From NCBI RefSeq assembly GCF_900100965.1, contig NZ_FMUJ01000002.1, positions 865,869 through 929,868 of the forward strand: 64,000 nucleotides of DNA, in the 5' to 3' direction. Positions 1 through 10,304 of this stretch are shown piece after piece. Position 1 is the first letter of the stretch. Each line of letters opens with the position of its first letter. This DNA comes from Variovorax sp. EL159 (lineage in GTDB: Bacteria > Pseudomonadota > Gammaproteobacteria > Burkholderiales > Burkholderiaceae_C). The notes under the pieces are model-generated. The model made no database searches and was not told where the DNA came from. It saw only the letters and a program-made list of their open reading frames with translations. A program made the translations under genes and the position numbers.

Positions 1-1
1 G

Positions 2-643
2 TTCGGCAACATGTACTACGACCCGGCCAAGGAAACGTCGAAGACGCCGATCCACGACCAGCTCGAAGCGCTGGGCAAGCTGGTGAAGGCGGGCAAGGTG
101 CGCACGATCGGCTTGTCGAACGAAACGCCCTACGGTGTGCACGAGTTCGTGCGGCTGGCCGAGCAGCACGGGCTGCCGCGCGTGGCGTCGGTGCAGAACG
201 TCTACAACCTGATCGGCCGTGGCCATGAAAACGCGCTGGACGAGACGATGCACCGGCTGGGCGTGTCGCTGCTGGCCTACTCGCCGCTGGCCTTCGGCCT
301 GCTGACGGGCAAGTACGACCAGAGCGGCATCGAAGGACCGGATGCGCCGAAGGGGGCCCGCATTTCGAGCTACGAGTCGGTGCGCAAGCAGCGCTGGGGC
401 CGCCCCGATTCGCTGCGCGCGGCCCGGCGCTACAACCAGCTAGCACGCGACAACGGCCTGACGCCGACGCAACTGGCGCTGGCGTTCTGCTACACGAAGT
501 GGCAGGTGGCGAGCACGATCATCGGCGTGACGTCGGTGGCGCAGCTCGAAGAAGACCTGGACGTGTACGGCACCACGCTGTCGCCCGAGATCCTGGCCGA
601 GATCGACAAGATCCGCTGGGAGATTCGCGACCCCGCCGCGTGA
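2..643 (+). CDS. Aldo/keto reductase, C-terminal part (5' end outside window)
   Basis: NAD(P)H-dependent oxidoreductase of the aldo/keto reductase superfamily, probably cytosolic. The reading frame is open to the left edge, so the first codon visible is internal. About 213 residues remain, against roughly 345 for Tas-type members, so the N-terminal third with the catalytic Asp/Tyr is missing from view. Visible family signs are GKVRTIGLSNETPYGV, the SVQNVYNLI strand, the LLAYSPLAFGLLTGKY segment, and the C-terminal cofactor-binding stretch ASTIIGVTSVAQLEEDL. No partner gene is visible upstream, and the genes downstream face the other way. The substrate cannot be told from sequence. Confidence 0.9.
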   Translation, partial: FGNMYYDPAKETSKTPIHDQLEALGKLVKAGKVRTIGLSNETPYGVHEFVRLAEQHGLPRVASVQNVYNLIGRGHENALDETMHRLGVSLLAYSPLAFGLLTGKYDQSGIEGPDAPKGARISSYESVRKQRWGRPDSLRAARRYNQLARDNGLTPTQLALAFCYTKWQVASTIIGVTSVAQLEEDLDVYGTTLSPEILAEIDKIRWEIRDPAA

Positions 644-649
644 TTGGCA

Positions 650-765
650 CACCCCCAGGCTTCGCGCACTTCGTGTCGCTTCTCCTTCCCCCTCGCCGGG
701 GGCAACACCTGCGGCCCGGCAAAGCCGGTTCCGCGGTGTTTCACGAAGAAGTCCAGGCTGGCTGG
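650..765. other. Intergenic stretch, possible dispersed repeat
   Basis: Short non-coding spacer between the convergent aldo/keto reductase and the proline/alanine-rich protein gene. It contains a small hairpin (cccc/gggg arms around tcgcc) and phrases that look like a dispersed intergenic element of Comamonadaceae. I see no second copy in this window, so the repeat assignment rests on memory of such elements only. Confidence 0.25.
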
Positions 766-773
766 TTCCGCGG

Positions 774-1424
774 TTAACGGGCGCATTCGCCGCTGGCGGC
801 GGCTATCGCGAGGGCTGGCAGGCTCAGCAGGCCCATGTTGTTTCCCTTGAACTGGCCCTTCATGCAGTCGCCATGTGCTGCGCCTGCGACGCCGGCACTC
901 AGCTTCGAATCGAAGGTGGAAGGGGCGGGGCCTTGGAGGTCTTGATTCGCGCGGTCGGCGAAAGAGCGTTGACGGGCCACGTCGCGCAAGGCGCGGCGCG
1001 TGGCGTCGGAGTTGAGGATCAGTGGAGCAGGCGACGGGCCGGGTGCCTGCGACGGCTCTTCCCTGGCCGCTGGAGCGGCCGGGGCGCTGGGTGATGCGGT
1101 GACGACATCGCCGCGCGTCACCGGTGCCACGCGCCTGACGGGCGTGCGTGGCGCCGCCGCCGCTGCAGCCATGCGTGGTGTGCCTGTCGGTCGGGCCGGC
1201 AGCTCGGCCTTCGGCGAAGGCAAGACCTGCACGACCTCCATCGCGATGCGCTTCGTCGGGCCGGCCTGCCGCACGTGCGGCCGCGACGCCAGCAGCATCA
1301 GCCAGAGCACGCCTGCATGCATGGCCACCACGGCCAACACCAGGGCCGCCAGGGCAGGGCGCGGCGTCAGGGCTCGGAGGCGGGGGAAGAGGGCTGCCAC
1401 TCGAGCAGGTCGCCAGGCTGGCAT
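774..1424 (-). CDS. Proline/alanine-rich single-pass membrane protein, function unknown
   Basis: I do not recognise a named family. The 216-residue product has a basic N-terminus and one strong hydrophobic helix (about residues 23-46, containing LAALVLAVV and WLMLLA). A long Pro/Ala-rich low-complexity linker follows (about 60-140). The C-terminal block looks conserved rather than random (DCMKGQF, NNMGLLSLPALA) and ends in GECAR. The layout (inside N-terminus, one helix, extended linker, small outer domain) recalls TonB-like or periplasm-spanning proteins, but no TonB C-terminal domain is visible. The start chosen overlaps the upstream XRE gene by 58 bases; a GTG eight codons in would shorten the overlap. 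It is the last gene of a DUF2975 - XRE - this-gene run. Confidence 0.6.
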   Translation of the reverse strand: MPAWRPARVAALFPRLRALTPRPALAALVLAVVAMHAGVLWLMLLASRPHVRQAGPTKRIAMEVVQVLPSPKAELPARPTGTPRMAAAAAAPRTPVRRVAPVTRGDVVTASPSAPAAPAAREEPSQAPGPSPAPLILNSDATRRALRDVARQRSFADRANQDLQGPAPSTFDSKLSAGVAGAAHGDCMKGQFKGNNMGLLSLPALAIAAASGECAR

Positions 1425-1591
1425 TGCAACGCTTCGCAGATGCGCTCCAGGGTGTCGAAGCGCACGCCGCGCACCTTGCCGCTCTTGAGCAGCGACAGGT
1501 TCTGCTCGGTGATGCCCACATGCTCCGCCAGTTCGCGCGATCGCATCTTGCGCCGGGCGAGCATGACGTCGAGGTTCACGATGATCGGCAT
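1367..1591 (-). CDS. Small XRE-family (YozG-like) transcriptional regulator
   Basis: A 74-residue protein that is almost entirely one helix-turn-helix domain. RELAEHVGITEQNLSLLKSG is the HTH core and FDTLERICEALQCQPGDLL is the closing helix pair. This length and pattern match the YozG-like Cro/CI regulators that are habitually encoded next to DUF2975 membrane proteins, and the gene starts 7 bases after the DUF2975 stop. It probably binds DNA as a dimer and controls its own operon; an AT-rich inverted repeat upstream of the DUF2975 gene is the obvious candidate site. The signal sensed is unknown. Confidence 0.9.
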   Translation of the reverse strand: MPIIVNLDVMLARRKMRSRELAEHVGITEQNLSLLKSGKVRGVRFDTLERICEALQCQPGDLLEWQPSSPASEP

Positions 1592-1598
1592 GGCGCGT

Positions 1599-2159
1599 TC
1601 AGACGAAGCCGGCGTTGTCGTCGGCCAGTCGTCGGGCCTCGGCCATGACGCGGGCGATGGCCACGAGCACCGCGCCGAACAGGATGTGCAGGCAGTCGAA
1701 CCATGCGATGGAGATCGACATGAAGCGCTGGCCCGGCGGGTTGCCGATGCTGAGCGCCACGGTCATCAGGCCGCGCGCGAGCGGCAGCAGCAATGCCAGC
1801 AGCAGCACCGCCCAGGCGAAGTGCACCAGCGCGTCCTGCGCGGTCTTGCCGAAGACCCGGCCGTGTCCGTACTCGCCGAACAACCGCCACAGCTGCCGCA
1901 GCGCATACAGGCCGCCGCCCACCGGCAGCAGGCTGACCAGGGCCGTGCGCCAGCGTGCCGGGCCGTCGGCAGGCGCCGTGGGCAGGCCAAGAAAACTGCC
2001 CGCGCCGAACAGGTCGAGCCACGGGCGCTCGAACGCCAGCAGCAGCACGGGCTGCACCACCAGCAGGACGACGCCCACAAGGATCAGCGCATGCACGACC
2101 TGGGCGTGTCGCTTCAGATAGAACGAGGGCGTGGCCGCCGGGGCTGGCGTATGCTGCAT
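1599..2159 (-). CDS. DUF2975 integral membrane protein
   Basis: A 186-residue inner-membrane protein with about four hydrophobic helices (around residues 21-43, 75-92, 114-134 and 155-172). The middle loop GEYGHGRVFGKTAQDALV is the typical DUF2975 signature. It is the first gene of a unit with the YozG-like regulator, a pairing seen widely in Bacteria; its molecular role is not established. The start chosen is the methionine beginning MQHTPAPAAT. The frame is open much further upstream, but that extension runs antisense through ybaK and is not coding. Confidence 0.85.
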   Translation of the reverse strand: MQHTPAPAATPSFYLKRHAQVVHALILVGVVLLVVQPVLLLAFERPWLDLFGAGSFLGLPTAPADGPARWRTALVSLLPVGGGLYALRQLWRLFGEYGHGRVFGKTAQDALVHFAWAVLLLALLLPLARGLMTVALSIGNPPGQRFMSISIAWFDCLHILFGAVLVAIARVMAEARRLADDNAGFV

Positions 2160-2183
2160 ATCCAGGTCGTTATTCAATATAAA

Positions 2184-2201
2184 ACGATCAAAGTTTATCG
2201 T
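2184..2201. promoter_or_regulatory. Inverted repeat, candidate operator of the XRE/DUF2975 unit
   Basis: ACGATCAAAGTTTATCGT has 5-base arms (ACGAT/ATCGT) around an 8-base centre. It lies in an AT-rich patch 24 bases before the DUF2975 start, where a promoter would be. It is the only such dyad in this intergenic region and a natural target for the small XRE protein of the same unit. The operator function is inferred. Confidence 0.45.
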
Positions 2202-2240
2202 AAAACAATAAATACTTTCTGAAGACGGACCGCCAGCAAG

Positions 2241-2735
2241 ATGGCCAAGAAAAGCACCCACACCTCCGAGACCCCTGCGACGCAGCTGTTGCGCGCCCAC
2301 AAGATCGCTTTCACCGAGCACCCCTACGAGTACATGGAGCACGGCGGCGCCCAGCGCGGCGCCGAGATGCTCGGGCTCGATCCGTTCACCGTCATCAAGA
2401 CACTGGTGATGCAGGACCAGGACGCCAAGCCGCTGATCGTGCTGATGCACGGCAACCGCACGGTGTCGACCAAGAACCTCGCGCGGCAGATCGGCGCCAA
2501 GTCGGTCGAGCCCTGCAAGCCCGAAGTGGCGCAGCGCCACAGCGGCTACATGGTGGGCGGCACCTCGCCGTTCGGCACGCGGCGCGAGATGCCGGTCTAC
2601 ATCGAATCGACGATCCTTGAGTTGCCGGGCATCGTGATCAACGGCGGCCGGCGCGGCTACCTCATCGGCATCGATCCGCAGGTGTGCGTGACGCTGCTGG
2701 GGGCCAAGCCGGTGCAATGTGCGCTGGCAGAATAG
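2241..2735 (+). CDS. ybaK: Cys-tRNA(Pro)/Cys-tRNA(Cys) deacylase YbaK
   Basis: Trans-editing factor that hydrolyses mischarged Cys-tRNA(Pro), protecting proline codons from cysteine. The 164-residue length is normal for YbaK. Characteristic stretches are the N-terminal THTSETPATQLLRAHKI, the FTVIKTLVMQ strand bearing the lysine expected in YbaK/ProX active sites, the MVGGTSPFGTRREMPVYIES block (GGxSPFG-type loop) and the INGGRRGYLIGI end. It is a stand-alone domain and acts in the cytosol with prolyl-tRNA synthetase. The gene is divergent from the DUF2975 unit and is followed closely by the DUF6348 gene. Confidence 0.95.
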   Translation: MAKKSTHTSETPATQLLRAHKIAFTEHPYEYMEHGGAQRGAEMLGLDPFTVIKTLVMQDQDAKPLIVLMHGNRTVSTKNLARQIGAKSVEPCKPEVAQRHSGYMVGGTSPFGTRREMPVYIESTILELPGIVINGGRRGYLIGIDPQVCVTLLGAKPVQCALAE

Positions 2736-2743
2736 CCGGCGCC

Positions 2744-3538
2744 ATGACATCCCCGTCTTCCGATTTCTTTCCTGTGCGGGCCGCCGGTAACCCGGGCAAG
2801 GGCATCACGTTCGAAATTGCCTTTTGCAACGATGAGCGCGAATGGACCGAATCGCTCGACCTGCCGGCGCTGCTGCGCGACGCGCTGCTGGCGCGTGGCC
2901 ATGCCGCTGAACTGGCGCGTGACGGCTGGGTCGTGCTGCCCGATGGGCTCTGGCTGCTGCCGCAGATCCTGAGCTTCTCGATGGCCGAGGACGCCAGCTT
3001 GCGCACCTCCACCACTATCGAAGTGGCGCATGCCGACTTGTTGCCGCAGGGCATCTTCGAATACCAGCATTCGTACGGTGAAAGCACCGAAGGCGCGTTG
3101 ACCCGCGGCTTCGACCTCTGGGCGCAGGTCGATCTGGTCGTGTTCCAGGATGCGCTGGGCAGCGAGCTGGCCCATTGCACGTCGATGCGCATGAACTGGC
3201 AGGAAGGGCGCGAGCGGCGCGTGCTGTTCGGCCCCGTCGCGCACCATGCGACGAAAGAAGATACCGAGGTGGAAGACGAGCATCCGTTCTGCCCCTGCTG
3301 CCTGTTCACCAACAGCTGGGAAGCCTTCAAGCCGCAGATCGAATCGGACGGGCTGCATGCCGTGCGCCTCTATGCCGCGCGTGACGCCGATGGCGAGGTA
3401 CAGGCCGATTGCCGCGTCAACGGCGAAGATTGGGCGGCCGGTGCGGACGCCTTGCGCGCCTACGTGGCGCAGTGGCCCGACCGCGGCTTCGAGTTTCGCA
3501 AGCAATACGTTGTGATCCAATCGCCGCCCGAGACCTGA
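2744..3538 (+). CDS. DUF6348 family protein
   Basis: A 264-residue soluble protein with no signal peptide or membrane helix. I recall the overall pattern as DUF6348, a family of unknown function. Visible features are the [17 protein letters not shown] segment, an acidic central domain and a conspicuous cysteine pair in [16 protein letters not shown] that could bind metal or form a disulfide. The start is placed at MTSPSSDF, 8 bases after the ybaK stop; an in-frame methionine 20 codons earlier would overlap ybaK. The name is less certain than the fact that it is a real gene. Confidence 0.7.
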   Translation: MTSPSSDFFPVRAAGNPGKGITFEIAFCNDEREWTESLDLPALLRDALLARGHAAELARDGWVVLPDGLWLLPQILSFSMAEDASLRTSTTIEVAHADLLPQGIFEYQHSYGESTEGALTRGFDLWAQVDLVVFQDALGSELAHCTSMRMNWQEGRERRVLFGPVAHHATKEDTEVEDEHPFCPCCLFTNSWEAFKPQIESDGLHAVRLYAARDADGEVQADCRVNGEDWAAGADALRAYVAQWPDRGFEFRKQYVVIQSPPET

Positions 3539-3596
3539 CGACGGCACGCCCTCGTTTGTCACCGAAGAAAAACAACCATCCCCGCGGAGCGCCGTC

Positions 3597-4232
3597 TTGA
3601 GCTTTCATCTGCCATCCCTCATCGCCATCGTGGCGTCGTACCTGATCGGCTCGCTGTCTTTTGCGGTCATCGTGAGCAAGTCGCTCGGCATGGCCGACCC
3701 GCGCAGCTACGGCAGCGGCAACCCCGGCGCGACCAACGTGCTGCGTTCGGGCAACAAGGGCGCGGCGCTGGCCACCCTGGTGCTCGATGCGCTCAAGGGC
3801 TGGCTGCCGGTGTTCCTGATCCGTCATTTCGGCGCGCAGTGGGGCCTGGGCGAAGGTGTGGCCGCGCTGGCGGGCCTCGCGGCCTTCCTGGGCCATCTCT
3901 ACCCGGTGTTCTTCGGCTTCCAGGGCGGCAAGGGCGTGGCCACGGCGGCCGGCGTGCTGGTCGGCATCGCGCCCTGGCTGGGGCTGGCGACCGGCGCCAC
4001 TTGGCTGATCATCGCGGTGTTCTTTCGCTATTCGTCGCTGTCGTCGCTGGTGGCGGCCTTCTTTGCGCCGGCCTACTATCTGCTCGGCGGCAACATCGCG
4101 TGGCCGCTCGATCGCACGGTGCTGATCGCGATCATCATCATGAGCTTGCTGCTGATCTGGCGGCACCGCGAAAACATCCGCCGGCTCGCGGCCGGCACGG
4201 AGTCGAAACTCGGCTCGAAGAAAAAGGCTTGA
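3597..4232 (+). CDS. plsY: Acyl-phosphate:glycerol-3-phosphate acyltransferase PlsY
   Basis: Inner-membrane enzyme that transfers an acyl group from acyl-phosphate to glycerol-3-phosphate, the first step of phospholipid synthesis. All three PlsY signature loops are present: [12 protein letters not shown] near the N-terminus, [16 protein letters not shown] (about residues 40-55) and [21 protein letters not shown] (about 100-120). Several hydrophobic helices surround them and a basic tail ends the protein. Length 211 is normal. The start is a TTG preceded by GGAG. A RidA-like gene follows directly. Confidence 0.95.
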   Translation: MSFHLPSLIAIVASYLIGSLSFAVIVSKSLGMADPRSYGSGNPGATNVLRSGNKGAALATLVLDALKGWLPVFLIRHFGAQWGLGEGVAALAGLAAFLGHLYPVFFGFQGGKGVATAAGVLVGIAPWLGLATGATWLIIAVFFRYSSLSSLVAAFFAPAYYLLGGNIAWPLDRTVLIAIIIMSLLLIWRHRENIRRLAAGTESKLGSKKKA

Positions 4233-4244
4233 TTGAAGAACACC

Positions 4245-4598
4245 ATGGCAAACATCACCCGCTTCCACGTCGGCCCGCGTCTGTCCGAGACGGCAGTTCA
4301 CAACGGCACCATCTACCTTGCCGGGCAAGTGCCCGACGACACCACGCAGGACATCCGCGGCCAGACCGCGCAGGTGCTCGCCATGGTCGACCGCCTGCTG
4401 GCCGAGGCCGGCAGCGACAAGTCGCGCATCCTCATGACGCAGATCTTCCTGGCCGACATCACCGACATCACGGCGATGAACGAGGTGTGGGACGCGTGGA
4501 TTCCGGCCGGCAATACGCCGCCGCGCGCCACGGTGCAGGCCAAGATGGCCAATGCGGCCTACAAGATCGAGATCGTGGTGACGGCCGCGCAGGCCTGA
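4245..4598 (+). CDS. RidA family protein
   Basis: Member of the YjgF/YER057c/UK114 family, small trimeric enzymes that hydrolyse reactive enamine/imine intermediates. Visible are the N-terminal HVGPRLSETAVHNGTIYLAG, the central LLAEAGSDKSRILMTQIFL and the PPRATVQAKMANAAYKIEI end carrying the family arginine (PRATVQ). Length 117 matches. The ATG start is preferred to a TTG four codons upstream because the family begins close to MANITRF. It sits 12 bases after plsY and is probably cotranscribed. The substrate preference within the family is not predictable. Confidence 0.9.
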   Translation: MANITRFHVGPRLSETAVHNGTIYLAGQVPDDTTQDIRGQTAQVLAMVDRLLAEAGSDKSRILMTQIFLADITDITAMNEVWDAWIPAGNTPPRATVQAKMANAAYKIEIVVTAAQA

Positions 4599-4608
4599 CG
4601 CCAGGGTT

Positions 4609-5256
4609 TCAATACCGCTTTTCGAGGACCATCTGGTCCGCGTCCCGGCGCATCGAGAAGCGGTTGATGAAGCTGTTGCCCAGCAGCACATAGGGCATCG
4701 GCTCCTGCGAGACGACGGCGTCGATGTCGTAGACCTCGACGTCGCCCACGCGCACGGACTGCAGCCGCAGCCTGTAGCCTTGCGTCATGCCGTTGGCGGT
4801 GCCTATCTGCACCGGCCGTCCCTTGCTGAAGTCGAGCCCGATGCGTTGCGCATCAGCCGCCGACAGCGCGATCGACGTGGCGCCGGTATCGAGCATGAAG
4901 GTGACCGTGCGGCCATTGATGGTGCCCGGCGTCATGAAGTGGCCGCGGCTGTCGGCCGACAGCACGATGCGGCTGCCGCCACTGGAGCCACCGCCGTTGC
5001 CGCCGATGCTGATGGGCGTGTCCATGCGCAGCGTGACCCGCTTGCCTTCGGACTCGACCACTGCCTGCTCCGACTGGAGCGACACCAGCTTCACGCCCTG
5101 GAAACTCTCGCCGACCGCCACGGTCTTGGGCGGTGCGCCGTTCACGATCAGGATCGCGCGGTTGCCGATGGTGCCGGTCAGCATGACCGACGAGCCGGCG
5201 GCATTCGCCATCGCAACGGCGGTCAGAAGATGCGCTGCGATGACGAGGGACTTCAT
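4609..5256 (-). CDS. Periplasmic retropepsin-like aspartic protease (clan AA, TIGR02281-like)
   Basis: A 215-residue protein with an N-terminal signal sequence (MKSLVIAAHLLTAVAMANA). A SH3-like N-terminal half is followed by a single retropepsin domain. The catalytic aspartate is in FMLDTGATSIALS (about residues 127-139) and the second conserved loop is VLLGNSFINRF. One DTGA motif means it should act as a dimer, as retropepsins do. A Gly/Ser linker (GGNGGGSSGGS) joins the two halves. It lies 4 bases after yajQ on the same strand and converges on the RidA-like gene. The substrate is unknown. Confidence 0.85.
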   Translation of the reverse strand: MKSLVIAAHLLTAVAMANAAGSSVMLTGTIGNRAILIVNGAPPKTVAVGESFQGVKLVSLQSEQAVVESEGKRVTLRMDTPISIGGNGGGSSGGSRIVLSADSRGHFMTPGTINGRTVTFMLDTGATSIALSAADAQRIGLDFSKGRPVQIGTANGMTQGYRLRLQSVRVGDVEVYDIDAVVSQEPMPYVLLGNSFINRFSMRRDADQMVLEKRY

Positions 5257-5260
5257 GGGG

Positions 5261-5746
5261 TCAGTCGCGGAAGTTGTTGAACGAGAGGGGCATGTCGGGC
5301 ACGTCCTTCTTGATCAACGCCATCGCGGCCTGCAGGTCGTCGCGCTTGGCCCCGGTGATGCGCACCGCGTCGCCCTGGATCGCGGCCTGCACCTTGAGCT
5401 TGCTGTCCTTGATGATGCGGGTGATCTTCTTGGCCTGCTCGCTCTCGATGCCGCTCTTGACCTTGATGACCTGCTTGACCTTGTCGCCGCCGATCTTCTG
5501 GACGTCGCCCTTGTCGAGAAAGCGCACATCGACGCTGCGCTTGGTGAGTTTGGCGCGAAGAATGTCTTCGACCTGCACGAGCTGGAACTCGGCGTCGCCG
5601 ATCATGGTGATCTCTTTGTCCTTGAGATCGACGGCAGCGGCGGTGCCCTTGAAATCGAAGCGCGTCGCGATTTCCTTGGCGGTGTTTTCGACCGCATTCT
5701 TCACTTCGGGCAGATTGGGCTCGCAGACGGTATCGAATGACGGCAT
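5261..5746 (-). CDS. yajQ: YajQ family nucleotide-binding protein
   Basis: A 161-residue two-domain ferredoxin-like protein; some relatives bind cyclic di-GMP and act as effectors. The family start [19 protein letters not shown] is clear, followed by [24 protein letters not shown] and the typical end [11 protein letters not shown]. The chosen methionine is the conserved one; the frame stays open far upstream opposite murB, which is a shadow. It is divergent from murB (42 bases between starts) and leads a two-gene unit with the aspartic protease. Confidence 0.95.
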   Translation of the reverse strand: MPSFDTVCEPNLPEVKNAVENTAKEIATRFDFKGTAAAVDLKDKEITMIGDAEFQLVQVEDILRAKLTKRSVDVRFLDKGDVQKIGGDKVKQVIKVKSGIESEQAKKITRIIKDSKLKVQAAIQGDAVRITGAKRDDLQAAMALIKKDVPDMPLSFNNFRD

Positions 5747-5788
5747 GGGCTCTCCTGGATGCACTGGGCTGAATGCGACAATTCTCCC

Positions 5789-6841
5789 ATGATCGTGGAG
5801 TCCAACGTCCCTCTGCAGCCGTACAACAGCTTCGGCATCGTCGCGCGCGCGCAGCATCTGGCGCGGATCACCGACGAGGCCGATCTGGTCGCGCTGCGTG
5901 CCGATCCGCAATGGCGCGACGCCCCCCGCTTCGTGCTGGGTGGCGGAAGCAACATCGTGCTGACCGGCGACGTCAAGCCGCTGGTGCTGAAGGTTGAAAT
6001 CAAGGGCCTGCGGCTGGTGGAAGAAACCCCGCGTGCCTGGATCGTCGAGGCCGGCGCGGGCGAAATCTGGCACGACGCGGTCGAATGGATGGTGCGCAGC
6101 GGCTACCCGGGGCTGGAAAACCTGGCCCTCATTCCCGGCACGGTGGGCGGCTCGCCGGTGCAGAACATCGGTGCCTACGGCGTCGAACTGCAAGACCGTT
6201 TCGATTCGCTCGATGCCTTCGACCTCGAAACAGGTCGCGCCTTCACGCTCGATGCCGCGCAATGCGCCTTTGGCTACCGCGACTCGGTGTTCAAGCACGT
6301 GCGCAGCGGGCCGAACGACTTCGGCCTGGCGGGCCGGGCGGTGATCACCCGGGTGCGCTTTCGCCTGCCCAAGCCCTGGAAGGCCGTGGTCGGCTACCTC
6401 GACCTGGAACGCAAGATGGAAGAAACCGGCAACTTCACGCCGGATGCACAGGACATCTTCGACTGGATCTGCGCCATCCGCCGCGCCAAGCTGCCCGACT
6501 GGCGCGTGCTGGGCAACGCTGGCAGCTTCTTCAAGAACCCGACGGTGACGCCGGAGCAGTGCGCCGACATCATCGCGCGCGACCCCAAGATCGTTCACTA
6601 CCCGATGGACGACGGCAGCATCAAGCTCGCGGCCGGCTGGCTCATCGACGCTTGCGGCTGGAAGGGCAAGTCGGTCGGCAATGCCGGCGTCTACGAGAAG
6701 CAGGCGCTGGTGCTGGTCAACCGCGGCGGCACCGAGAACCCGGTGACCGGCGGCGAGGTGATGACGCTGGCCAAGGCCATCCAGACCAGCGTGTACGAGC
6801 GCTTCGGCATCCGGCTGGAACCGGAGCCGGTGGTCGTCTGA
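5789..6841 (+). CDS. murB: UDP-N-acetylenolpyruvoylglucosamine reductase MurB
   Basis: Cytosolic FAD enzyme that reduces UDP-GlcNAc-enolpyruvate to UDP-MurNAc with NADPH in peptidoglycan synthesis. Diagnostic parts are [14 protein letters not shown] at the N-terminus, the FAD loop [31 protein letters not shown], the FGYRDSVFK region and the catalytic serine loop [10 protein letters not shown]. Length 350 fits the E. coli-type MurB. The start is the ATG giving [10 protein letters not shown]; an upstream in-frame ATG lacks conservation. The glycine-rich protein gene follows after 19 bases. Confidence 0.97.
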   Translation: MIVESNVPLQPYNSFGIVARAQHLARITDEADLVALRADPQWRDAPRFVLGGGSNIVLTGDVKPLVLKVEIKGLRLVEETPRAWIVEAGAGEIWHDAVEWMVRSGYPGLENLALIPGTVGGSPVQNIGAYGVELQDRFDSLDAFDLETGRAFTLDAAQCAFGYRDSVFKHVRSGPNDFGLAGRAVITRVRFRLPKPWKAVVGYLDLERKMEETGNFTPDAQDIFDWICAIRRAKLPDWRVLGNAGSFFKNPTVTPEQCADIIARDPKIVHYPMDDGSIKLAAGWLIDACGWKGKSVGNAGVYEKQALVLVNRGGTENPVTGGEVMTLAKAIQTSVYERFGIRLEPEPVVV

Positions 6842-6860
6842 CCCGCTGATCCGCCGGCAC

Positions 6861-7718
6861 ATGGATCTCGACTTCCTGCATCTGAATTTCCGGCGCCGCA
6901 TCGCGGCCCTGATGTGGGCCCGGCGTGCGGTGCCGCTCATTGCGCTGCTGGCTGTGTTTTGGGGCTCGCACCGCGTGGGCTCGATCGTGGCCGTGATCGT
7001 GGTGGCGTTGCTGTTCTCGGCGGTGCTCAAGTTCCTCGAGACCAGCCTGCGACGCCAGTTCATCCGCGAGGCGCGATTGCCGCCGTTCCTCATCGGCAAG
7101 CTGCGCGAGGCCCATCCGCAATTGAGCCGTCGCGACGCCGAACTGGTGCTGCGCGGGCTGCGCCAGTTCTTCATGTCCCATCTGCGCAGCGACCGCAAGT
7201 TCGTCGCCATGCCCTCGAGGGTGGTCGACACCGCATGGCACGAGTTCATCCTGCACACGCAGGGCTACCAGAACTGGTGCAAGGCGGCCTTTGGCGGCAT
7301 GCTGCATCACAGCCCCGCCGAGGTGCTGGGGCGCGACCCCAAGCGCAACGACGGCCTGCGCCGCACCTGGTACTGGGCCTGCAAGGAAGAGAGCATCGAT
7401 CCGCGCAACCCGGCGCGGCTGCCGCTGCTGTTCGCGCTGGACGTCAAGTTCGCCATCGACGGCGGCTTTCACTATGTGCCCGACTGCCGGGCGGTGGAGC
7501 GCTACATCGGCTCGGACGCCCAGTGCGGCACGAGCTTCGGCGACTCGTCGTCCGACGGCGGCAGCTCGGGCGATGCCGGCGGCTTCGGCGGCAGCGAGTC
7601 GGGCAGCAGCTCCGGTGACGGCGGCTCCAGCGACGGTGGGGGTGCGAGTGGTGGCGATTCCGGCTGTGGCGGGGGCAGCGGTTGCGGAGGCGGCTGTGGT
7701 GGTGGCGGAGGCGACTGA
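6861..7718 (+). CDS. GRDP-like domain protein with Gly/Ser/Cys-rich tail
   Basis: A 285-residue protein in three parts. Residues about 20-58 form one or two hydrophobic helices ([19 protein letters not shown]). The middle carries the pattern [20 protein letters not shown] followed by a His pair (MLHHSP), which resembles the GRDP-like family (PF07173) of glycine-rich-domain proteins. From about 215 the chain becomes a Gly/Ser/Asp tail, ending in a Cys-Gly repeat ([18 protein letters not shown]). The function is unknown. The tail could be a surface or self-association segment. It lies downstream of murB, with a bidirectional terminator before argG. Confidence 0.7.
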   Translation: MDLDFLHLNFRRRIAALMWARRAVPLIALLAVFWGSHRVGSIVAVIVVALLFSAVLKFLETSLRRQFIREARLPPFLIGKLREAHPQLSRRDAELVLRGLRQFFMSHLRSDRKFVAMPSRVVDTAWHEFILHTQGYQNWCKAAFGGMLHHSPAEVLGRDPKRNDGLRRTWYWACKEESIDPRNPARLPLLFALDVKFAIDGGFHYVPDCRAVERYIGSDAQCGTSFGDSSSDGGSSGDAGGFGGSESGSSSGDGGSSDGGGASGGDSGCGGGSGCGGGCGGGGGD

Positions 7719-7777
7719 CTGATTGACTGACCGGGGCCGATGCTTCCGACCCATCGTGTCCATCCGCGACAAAGCAA

Positions 7778-7805
7778 AACGGGCCCCGAGGGGCCCGTTG
7801 TTGTT
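7778..7805. terminator. Bidirectional intrinsic terminator between convergent genes
   Basis: A 9-bp stem (AACGGGCCC / GGGCCCGTT) with a four-base loop, followed by a T-rich run on both sides (gttgttt on plus, TTTTGCTTT on minus). It lies between the stops of the GRDP-like gene and argG, so it can serve both. Confidence 0.8.
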
Positions 7806-7836
7806 TCAGCAGTCGGATCGGATCAGGCGGATCGGA

Positions 7837-9517
<1,681 letters not shown>

Positions 9518-9631
9518 TGGGTGGCGCCGGCGCCTGGGCGGTCGGCTGATCGAGGACGCACCGCACCGGCGGCGCACCCGTCAAGGGTTGGAAAAGTCCT
9601 CGATTTTAGGGGCTCGACAGGCCCCCGCCAC

Positions 9632-10246
9632 TCAGCGGTGCCAGCCGCCGTGGAAACCGCCGTAGCCGCGATAGCCATAGCCGCGGTAACCGCGGTAGTA
9701 GCCGCCGCCCCAGCCACGCGAATAGCCCAGGTTCAGCGAAATGCCGACGGGCGGATAAACGTAGGGGTAGCCATAGGCATAGCCGGGATCGACGTAGACA
9801 GGCGCCGGGTAAACCGGCACCGGTTGGGCATAGACCGGCGGCGGGCCGCCGGCGCCGACCACCACGCCCGGCTCGGGCACGACGTTGTCCCAAGGCGAGC
9901 CGCCGGACTGCGCGTAGTTGGCGCCGTTGTTGGCCTCGACCGGGTAGGTCTGCACCTGCGATTGGGGCGCCACTGGCGATGTCGTCACGCCGTAGCTGCT
10001 GGCTTGGATCGGAATGGTCGCGCCGGGCCGGCTGTTCATGCGGGTGGTGTATTGCCGGCCGTTGTATTCGTAGGTGACGTTGTAGCTGACGTCGCTGCCG
10101 GTCGATTCGCGGATCGGGGTCGCCGAGATCACCCGGGCCTGGACCACCTGGCCCTGCTGCTGTTGGGCATGCACGAGGCCGGTGCCCGCCGCCAGCGCGC
10201 CGGCCACGGAAAGGCCGGCGAGGGTGCGAAAAGCGATTTTTTTCAT
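9632..10246 (-). CDS. Secreted Gly/Tyr-rich protein, function unknown
   Basis: A 204-residue exported protein. The N-terminus is a classical signal peptide (MKKIAFRTLAGLSVAGALAA, cleavage likely after VHA). A short conserved domain follows, with RVISATPI and YNVTYEYNGRQYTTRMN, which recalls outer-membrane proteins related to the 17-kDa surface antigen. The second half is low complexity: Pro/Tyr/Val repeats, then a Gly/Tyr/Arg tail (GGYYRGYRGYGYRGYGG). It is probably periplasmic or outer-membrane associated. Starts further upstream are possible in frame but would destroy the signal peptide. Confidence 0.75.
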   Translation of the reverse strand: MKKIAFRTLAGLSVAGALAAGTGLVHAQQQQGQVVQARVISATPIRESTGSDVSYNVTYEYNGRQYTTRMNSRPGATIPIQASSYGVTTSPVAPQSQVQTYPVEANNGANYAQSGGSPWDNVVPEPGVVVGAGGPPPVYAQPVPVYPAPVYVDPGYAYGYPYVYPPVGISLNLGYSRGWGGGYYRGYRGYGYRGYGGFHGGWHR

Positions 10247-10304
10247 GGTGTGTCTCTCCTGCAGAGGACGGTTGGACGCCGGGCCCCAGGACGGGTTCCA
10301 GGTT

